NCBI RefSeq assembly: GCF_001571065.1
Contig: NZ_BCSW01000005.1
Span: 62,001 to 126,000 of the forward strand
Source of the DNA: Dietzia cinnamea NBRC 102147
GTDB taxonomy: Bacteria > Actinomycetota > Actinomycetes > Mycobacteriales > Mycobacteriaceae
Direction: 5' to 3'
Length of the DNA: 64,000 nucleotides
In this document: piece by piece, positions 59,134-64,000 of the stretch
How positions within the stretch are numbered: position 1 is the stretch's first letter
Layout of the letters: each line of letters begins with the position of its first letter
Notes under the pieces: model-generated
Seen by the model: the letters and a program-made list of their open reading frames with translations, nothing else
Told to the model about the DNA's origin: nothing
Databases searched by the model: none
Program-made: the position numbers and the translations under genes

Positions 59134-61128
59134 GTGCAGCCGTCTAGCACTTTTGTTGGCACCACGGCGGTCGTCGGGGCGATCGCACTTCTGGGAACCG
59201 GAGTGGCCTCGGCCACGCAGGTCGAATGGCGGGACTGCGCCGAGATGCTCGGGATCGAGGCCGAGTACGTGCCCGCCGGTCTCGAGTGCGGGACCGTCGA
59301 GGTCCCGGTCGACTACAACGCCCCCGACGCCGCCAAGACCGAGGTCGCGCTCACGCGCATCAAGGCCTCCTCCGGTCAGGCGCGCTCCACGGTGTTCGGC
59401 AACCCCGGTGGCCCCGGCGTCTACGCGTTGAACTTCTGGAACCCGGCCCCCGACGGCAGCGGTCCCGAGGGGCTCTACGAGAACCACGACCTCGTGGCCG
59501 TCCAGCCGCGTGGCCTGTTCGGATCCAACCCGATGGTCTGCAACGTCGACTTCGTCGGTCCGAACGCCGTCAACGCGCTCCACGACGCCTGCTACGGCAC
59601 GGACCCCGAGTACACGGCGTCCATGACGACCGAGAACGCCGCCCGCGACATGAACGCGGTCCGCGAGGCGCTCGAGCTCGCCGAGATCGACTACGTGGGC
59701 GTCTCGTACGGCACCGCGATCGGCACCGACTTCGCCACCCTGTTCCCCGAGCACACCGGGCGGATGGTGCTGGACTCCAACACACACCCCGACTGGCGCT
59801 GGTCGAAGCAGGCCGAGCAGGGCGCACTGGCCCAGGAGCGGCGGATCAACGACATCTTCGCCTGGATCGCCGAGCGTGACGACTACTACGGCCTCGGCGA
59901 CACCCCGCTGAAGGTGTTCCACTCCTGGAAGTGGGTCACCGATCAGGAGGTGGGCGGCCCCGCCAACCTCACCCCGCCGCCCGCCGAGGCGCGCGACCTG
60001 CCCGTCGAACTGCGCGGCACCCCGGTCGAGCGCCCCGCACTGGACGTCATCAACGGCACCGCCCCCGCCCGCGCCCGCGTCGAGGGCTTCGCCCGCGCCG
60101 CCGCCCTGCAGGGGCTGACCAACAACGCCACCACCGGGCTCTACGACGCCACGGTCGGCGCCACCTACTCCGAGCAGGCGTGGCCGATGCTCGCCCACAT
60201 CCTCAAGTACTACAACGACGGCGGGAACATCGCCCGGGTCGACTACGAGACCGTGGGCCTGATGCTCGCCGCGCAGGAGAACCGCTCGCCCGTCTACCGC
60301 ACGGACGTCGAGATGAACTCGATCATCACGTGCAACGAGACCGCGGCGCCGGCCGACCAGCTGGGCGTCATGTCCGCCAAGGTCGACAAGTTCACCGGCG
60401 GCAACCGACTCACCACCCGCGCCGCCGTCGAGGCCGCCGGGGACGACTGCGTGGGCTGGGCGCCCGTCGCGCGGACCATCAGCCCGAACGGGGACGCGCT
60501 CGACGAGAAGCCGCTCGTGCTGCACTCCGAGGACGACGCCGTCACGCCCATCGCCGGCGCGCACCGCGTGGTCGAGGCGCTCGGTGGTGCCCTGGTCACC
60601 GTCGGCGGCGGCGACCACGGAACCTTCCGCACCGGCAACGAGGCCGTCGACAAGCTGGTGATGGACTTCCTCCGCACCGGCGTCGCGGCCCCGGGCCACG
60701 TCGACGGCAAGCCGTCGCCCGAGCCGCTGCCCCGCTGGGGCGAGGCCGAGCGCATCGCCGCCGCCCAGCAGGGCATGTCCGCGCCCGTCGCGGGCGCTGA
60801 CGACTGGTACGGGACCCACCGCGACGCCGGCGTCGGCGCGGGCGTCACCGACGCCGCGGGGCTCGGTTCCGTCGGCGCCCCGGCGACCGGCTCCGTCGGC
60901 ACCCCCGTGGACGCGCCGGCCCCCGCGACCGGGTCCCTCGGCGCCCCTGCCGCGCCTGCCGCCGCACCCGCTGCGGTGTCGGCCCCCGCGCCGCTGCCCA
61001 GCCCGCAGCAGCTGCAGCAGCAGGCGGAGAAGGCGGTGCAGGACTTCGCCGGGCAGGTCGACGCTGCCGCCAGGTCGCTGTTCGCTCCCTTCGCGCCGCC
61101 CACCCCGCCCGCGCAGCCGCAGGTCTGA
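59134..61128 (+). CDS. Secreted TAP-like (S33-family) hydrolase
   Basis: 664 residues. GTG 59134 starts a signal peptide cleaved after residue 27 (LLGTGVASA). The mature protein is an exported alpha/beta hydrolase related to tripeptidyl aminopeptidases: FGNPGGPGVYALNFW (oxyanion loop), nucleophile VGVSYGTAIG with Ser191, acid in HSEDDAVTPIAGAH (about residue 468), and His in GGGDHGTFRTG. Four cysteine residues in the mature part could form disulfides. The C-terminal 130 residues are Ala/Pro-rich with PATGSVGTP repeats and a helical end (QQLQQQAEKAVQDF). TACATT near 59032 could be the promoter -10. It separates hemB from hemL. Confidence 0.88.
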   Translation: MQPSSTFVGTTAVVGAIALLGTGVASATQVEWRDCAEMLGIEAEYVPAGLECGTVEVPVDYNAPDAAKTEVALTRIKASSGQARSTVFGNPGGPGVYALNFWNPAPDGSGPEGLYENHDLVAVQPRGLFGSNPMVCNVDFVGPNAVNALHDACYGTDPEYTASMTTENAARDMNAVREALELAEIDYVGVSYGTAIGTDFATLFPEHTGRMVLDSNTHPDWRWSKQAEQGALAQERRINDIFAWIAERDDYYGLGDTPLKVFHSWKWVTDQEVGGPANLTPPPAEARDLPVELRGTPVERPALDVINGTAPARARVEGFARAAALQGLTNNATTGLYDATVGATYSEQAWPMLAHILKYYNDGGNIARVDYETVGLMLAAQENRSPVYRTDVEMNSIITCNETAAPADQLGVMSAKVDKFTGGNRLTTRAAVEAAGDDCVGWAPVARTISPNGDALDEKPLVLHSEDDAVTPIAGAHRVVEALGGALVTVGGGDHGTFRTGNEAVDKLVMDFLRTGVAAPGHVDGKPSPEPLPRWGEAERIAAAQQGMSAPVAGADDWYGTHRDAGVGAGVTDAAGLGSVGAPATGSVGTPVDAPAPATGSLGAPAAPAAAPAAVSAPAPLPSPQQLQQQAEKAVQDFAGQVDAAARSLFAPFAPPTPPAQPQV

Positions 61129-61173
61129 CACCGCGAGGGGGTACTCGTGGCGGGACTTTGAGACACTGGGGGA

Positions 61174-62523
61174 GTGACGTCTGCGAGTGATGCCTTCCCG
61201 ACCCCGTCCGGCATGTCCGGGACCGCCCGATCGGCCGAGCTCTTCGCCGAGGCCCGCGAGCTGATCCCCGGGGGAGTGAACTCCCCGGTGCGCGCCTTCA
61301 ACTCCGTCGGCGGAACCCCGCGCTTCATCCGTGAAGCGCGGGGTTCTCGCATGACGGACGTCGACGGCAACACCTACATCGACCTCGTCTGCTCGTGGGG
61401 CCCCATGATCCACGGGCACGCCCACCCCGAGATCGTCGACGCCGTCCGCGACGCCGCGACCCGCGGCCTCAGCTTCGGCACCCCCACCGAGGGCGAGGTC
61501 GACCTGGCGCGCGAGATCATCTCCCGCACCTCCGTCGAAGAGGTGCGACTCGTCAACTCCGGCACCGAGGCCACCATGAGCGCCGTGCGCCTGGCCCGCG
61601 GGTTCACCGGCCGCTCCAAGGTCATCAAGTTCTCCGGCTGCTACCACGGCCACGTCGACGCCCTCCTCGCCGACGCGGGTTCCGGCCTGGCCACCTTCGC
61701 CCTGCCGGACTCGCCCGGCGTGACCGGCGCGACCGCACACGACACGATCGTGCTGCCGTACAACGACATCGAGGCCGTGCGCGTGGCGTTCGCCAATCAC
61801 GGGGACGAGATCGCCTGTGTGATCACCGAGGCCGCCGCCGGCAACATGGGCACCGTCCCGCCGCTGCCCGGGTTCAACGAGGAGCTGCGCGCCCTGTGCT
61901 CGGACAACGGCGCGCTCCTGGTGATGGACGAGGTCATGACCGGCTTCCGCGCCGGCGACCGCGGCTGGTGGGGCATCGACGGCGTCGCCGGCGACCTGAC
62001 CACCTTCGGCAAGGTCATGTCCGGCGGACTGCCCGCCGCCTCGTTCGGCGGCCGCGCCGACGTCATGGCCGCCCTCGCGCCGGCCGGACCCGTCTACCAG
62101 GCGGGCACCCTGTCCGGAAACCCCGTCGCCGTGGCCGCGGGCCTCGCCTCTCTCCGTCTGGCAGACCACGCCTGCTACTACACCCTGCAGACCAACGCCG
62201 ACCGGCTCGAGGCCCTCGTCGGCAACGCGCTGCACGGCGCCGGCGTCACCCACACCATCCAGCGGGCGGGCACGATGCTCAGCGTGTTCTTCACCGAGGA
62301 GCAGGTCACCGACTACGCCGGCGCCAAGGCCGCCGAGACCTTCCGGTACGCGCCCTTCTTCAACACCCTGCTGGACCGGGGCATCTACGCCCCGCCGAGC
62401 GCCTTCGAGACCTGGTTCGTCTCCACGGCCCTCACCGACGACGACTTCCAGCACATCGCCGACGCCCTGCCCGTCGCCGCCGAGGCGGCCGCCGCCGCGA
62501 CCGCCCCCGGAGACGGCCGATGA
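61174..62523 (+). CDS. hemL: Glutamate-1-semialdehyde 2,1-aminomutase
   Basis: PLP enzyme converting glutamate 1-semialdehyde to 5-aminolevulinate, the step after HemA. 449 residues with [53 protein letters not shown] and PLP-lysine 280 in [18 protein letters not shown] 61174 has GACACT 6 nt upstream and a GGGGGA that could also act as a weak ribosome site. Its stop overlaps the phosphatase gene in ATGA, as Rv0524-Rv0525. Confidence 0.97.
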   Translation: MTSASDAFPTPSGMSGTARSAELFAEARELIPGGVNSPVRAFNSVGGTPRFIREARGSRMTDVDGNTYIDLVCSWGPMIHGHAHPEIVDAVRDAATRGLSFGTPTEGEVDLAREIISRTSVEEVRLVNSGTEATMSAVRLARGFTGRSKVIKFSGCYHGHVDALLADAGSGLATFALPDSPGVTGATAHDTIVLPYNDIEAVRVAFANHGDEIACVITEAAAGNMGTVPPLPGFNEELRALCSDNGALLVMDEVMTGFRAGDRGWWGIDGVAGDLTTFGKVMSGGLPAASFGGRADVMAALAPAGPVYQAGTLSGNPVAVAAGLASLRLADHACYYTLQTNADRLEALVGNALHGAGVTHTIQRAGTMLSVFFTEEQVTDYAGAKAAETFRYAPFFNTLLDRGIYAPPSAFETWFVSTALTDDDFQHIADALPVAAEAAAAATAPGDGR

Positions 62524-63428
62524 GCCGCAGCGGCCGCGGGCTCCGGGGACGTCTCGCCGTCCCCGCCACCGGCCCCACCTCATTGCCGATCCCCCTGCGC
62601 GGAGACCATCCCGCCCCCGCCGCGGCGCCGCCGTCGTTGGGCGGGTCCGCGGCCGCCGCGGCCCCGGTGGAGGCGCCCGTCGAGACGCAGCCCGAGGGGT
62701 CTGCGACCTATGGCGCCGAGCCGGGGACGATCGCCGTTCCGGGAGAGCCGACCTCGTCGTCGTCGACCCCCCGTGACACGTCGGCCCGCGCCAACGAGAC
62801 GCAGACGATCGTGCATCTCGTGCGCCACGGCGAGGTCCACAACCCTGAGGGCGTCCTCTACGGTCGACTGCCCGGGTACCGGCTGTCGGAGCTGGGACGC
62901 AGCCAGGCGGAGACCGTCGCCCGCGTCCTCGGGAATGGGCACGACATCGTGTCGATCGTCGCCTCCCCGCTGCAGCGCGCCCAGGAGACCGCCGCCCCGC
63001 TCGCCGAGACCCTCGGACTGCCGGTGGGGATCGACGCCGACATCATCGAGGCGGAGAACCGTTTCGAGGGGCGCAAGGTCGGCGGCCCCGGCGGTGCGCT
63101 CCGCGACCCGCAGTACTGGCCGATTCTCGTCAACCCGCTGCGGCCGTCGTGGGGCGAGCCGTACCTGCAGATCGCGCACCGCATGATCGGCGCCGTGTAC
63201 TCGACCCTCGACACCGCCCGCGGGCACGAGGCCGTCCTGGTGAGCCACCAGCTGCCCGTGTACACCACGCGGCGCTTCCTCGAGGGTCGGCGCCTGTGGC
63301 ACGACCCGCGCTCCCGGCAGTGCTCCCTGGCGTCGGTCACCTCGTTGGTGTTCGAGGGCACCACGCTGCGCGACATCGTCTATTCCGAACCGGCGGGCGC
63401 CTCCGACCCGTCGCAGACTGGAGCATGA
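62520..63428 (+). CDS. Histidine phosphatase family protein with long N-terminal extension
   Basis: 302 residues. The first ~93 are Pro/Ala/Ser-rich and disordered; the phosphoglycerate-mutase fold begins at [18 protein letters not shown], with catalytic His103, [30 protein letters not shown] and the second His in [11 protein letters not shown]. Rv0525 homologues are about 200 residues, so the extension is unusual; start is kept at ATG 62520 because it overlaps the hemL stop. Substrate unknown; linked to hemL and cytochrome c maturation genes. Confidence 0.88.
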   Translation: MSRSGRGLRGRLAVPATGPTSLPIPLRGDHPAPAAAPPSLGGSAAAAAPVEAPVETQPEGSATYGAEPGTIAVPGEPTSSSSTPRDTSARANETQTIVHLVRHGEVHNPEGVLYGRLPGYRLSELGRSQAETVARVLGNGHDIVSIVASPLQRAQETAAPLAETLGLPVGIDADIIEAENRFEGRKVGGPGGALRDPQYWPILVNPLRPSWGEPYLQIAHRMIGAVYSTLDTARGHEAVLVSHQLPVYTTRRFLEGRRLWHDPRSRQCSLASVTSLVFEGTTLRDIVYSEPAGASDPSQTGA

Positions 63429-63431
63429 TCC

Positions 63432-64000
63432 ATGCGTAAGACCAAGGCCGCGCTCGGCGCGTTGCTTCTGTCCGGCGCGCTCGCCGCCGGTTGCGCCACC
63501 GGCAACGACGCTGTGGTGGTGGGCCCGGAGACGTTCGAGTTCGTCAGTCCCGACGGCCAGATCGAGATCCACTACGACCCCCCGGCTGAGCGCAAGCCCG
63601 TCGCCACGATCGCCGGGCCCGACCTGCTCGACCCCGACCGCACGCTCACCGTGCAGGACGATTTCGCTGGACAGGTCGTGATCCTCAACCTGTGGGGCCA
63701 GTGGTGTGGTCCGTGCCGCGCCGAATCCGACGACCTGCAGCGCCTGCAGGAGGAGTACGAGCCCCGCGGCGCGACCGTGTTCGGCATCAATCTCCGCGAC
63801 CCCAACCGGCAGAAGCCCGTCGACTTCGTCCGCGACAACGGCATCACGTACCCGTCGATCTGGGACCCGAGCAACGCGGCCGTCGCCGCCCTACGTGGCT
63901 TCCCGACGTCAGTCGTGCCGGCGACGATCATCCTGGACAAGCAGCATCGGGTGGCCGCCGTGTACCTGGCCGAGATCACCGACGACGAGCTGAGTGAGAC
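63432..64000 (+). CDS. TlpA/ResA-like thioredoxin lipoprotein (cytochrome c maturation), 3' end cut
   Basis: At least 189 residues in the window. Lipoprotein signal MRKTKAALGALLLSGALAAGC with lipidated Cys21, then a thioredoxin fold: VVILNLWGQWCGPCRAESDDL (Cys92/Cys95), TVFGINLRDPNRQKP, FPTSVVPATIILDK. It should reduce apocytochrome c disulfides outside the membrane, as CcsX/ResA does, and precedes ccdA, ccsB (resB) and ccsA in related genomes (Rv0526-Rv0529); those would lie beyond the window. ATG 63432 is 3 nt after the phosphatase stop. Confidence 0.92.
   Translation, partial: MRKTKAALGALLLSGALAAGCATGNDAVVVGPETFEFVSPDGQIEIHYDPPAERKPVATIAGPDLLDPDRTLTVQDDFAGQVVILNLWGQWCGPCRAESDDLQRLQEEYEPRGATVFGINLRDPNRQKPVDFVRDNGITYPSIWDPSNAAVAALRGFPTSVVPATIILDKQHRVAAVYLAEITDDELSE

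Noticed and set aside
57484-62583. Minus-strand open frame of about 1,700 codons opposite hemB, the TAP-like hydrolase and hemL
   Set aside because: Gly/Val/Asp/Arg-rich shadow translation of the plus-strand genes without any recognisable motif.

Overview
The window is 64 kb of very GC-rich actinobacterial chromosome. Its gene content (ramB, mshA, an HbhA-like protein, senX3-regX3, an IdeR-type iron box and the 33-residue bS22-like protein) points to the mycolic-acid bacteria (Mycobacteriales/Corynebacteriales). The gene order, recalled from memory, follows the Mycobacterium tuberculosis segment of about Rv0457c to Rv0526 (peptidase, lpd, Rv0464c, ramB, icl, fadB2, Rv0474, hbhA, Rv0476, deoC, Rv0479c, Rv0481c, murB, Rv0484c, mshA, Rv0487, gpm, senX3-regX3, Rv0495c, ppx, Rv0497, proC, Rv0500A, Rv0500B, galE2-like, Rv0502, serB1-like, glutaredoxin, hemA-C-D-B, hemL, Rv0525, Rv0526). 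It is probably a small-genome genus such as Dietzia, but the genus cannot be fixed from sequence inspection alone. No phage, insertion sequence, CRISPR array, rRNA or complete tRNA was seen.

Layout. 1-9 kb: S9 peptidase (cut by the window edge), a 48-residue peptide gene with its own promoter and terminator, lpd, a lipoprotein, and an inserted beta-phosphoglucomutase/GH65 phosphorylase pair. 9-16 kb: acetate and fatty-acid carbon (CMD-family protein, ramB, aceA, fadB2) followed by a MetE-like protein that has lost most zinc ligands. 16-26 kb: membrane proteins, XRE regulator, HbhA-like adhesin, MerR regulator, purU, deoC, quinone oxidoreductase, phosphoesterase, DUF2993, DUF2505, murB. 27-36 kb: genes not in the tuberculosis order (Oxa1/YidC homologue, ABC-F protein, ferritin with iron box, epoxide-hydrolase-like protein, alpha/beta hydrolase, second lipoprotein) mixed with the conserved SDR and mshA. 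36-46 kb: YbjN-like protein, acyl-CoA ligase, gpmA, senX3-regX3, ppx and a very long Ala/Pro-rich membrane protein. 45.7-52 kb: proC, small HTH protein, bS22-like peptide, epimerase-like protein, acyltransferase, HAD phosphatase, glutaredoxin-like protein, HNH nuclease. 52-64 kb: haem biosynthesis hemA-hemC-hemD-hemB, three small membrane proteins, an exported tripeptidyl-type hydrolase, hemL, a histidine phosphatase and the start of a cytochrome c maturation thioredoxin.

Expression. About twenty genes have a TAnnnT-like -10 hexamer ending 6-8 nt before the start codon, the arrangement expected for leaderless transcripts. Four divergent pairs squeeze two such promoters into 33-53 bp. Within operons, 4-nt GTGA/ATGA overlaps are common (HAD/GH65, DUF2516/MerR, senX3/regX3, epimerase/acyltransferase, leader ORF/hemA/hemC, hemB/membrane proteins, hemL/phosphatase).

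The most unusual observations are: a three-copy palindromic element placed each time between convergent gene ends (4111, 30297, 36727); the MetE homologue with three of four zinc ligands replaced; a 43-codon open frame coupled to hemA; a highly organised 48-residue peptide gene; an uORF-like leader before the ABC-F gene; a three-unit PHO-box-like site before senX3; and short direct repeats that duplicate the stop codons of three genes.
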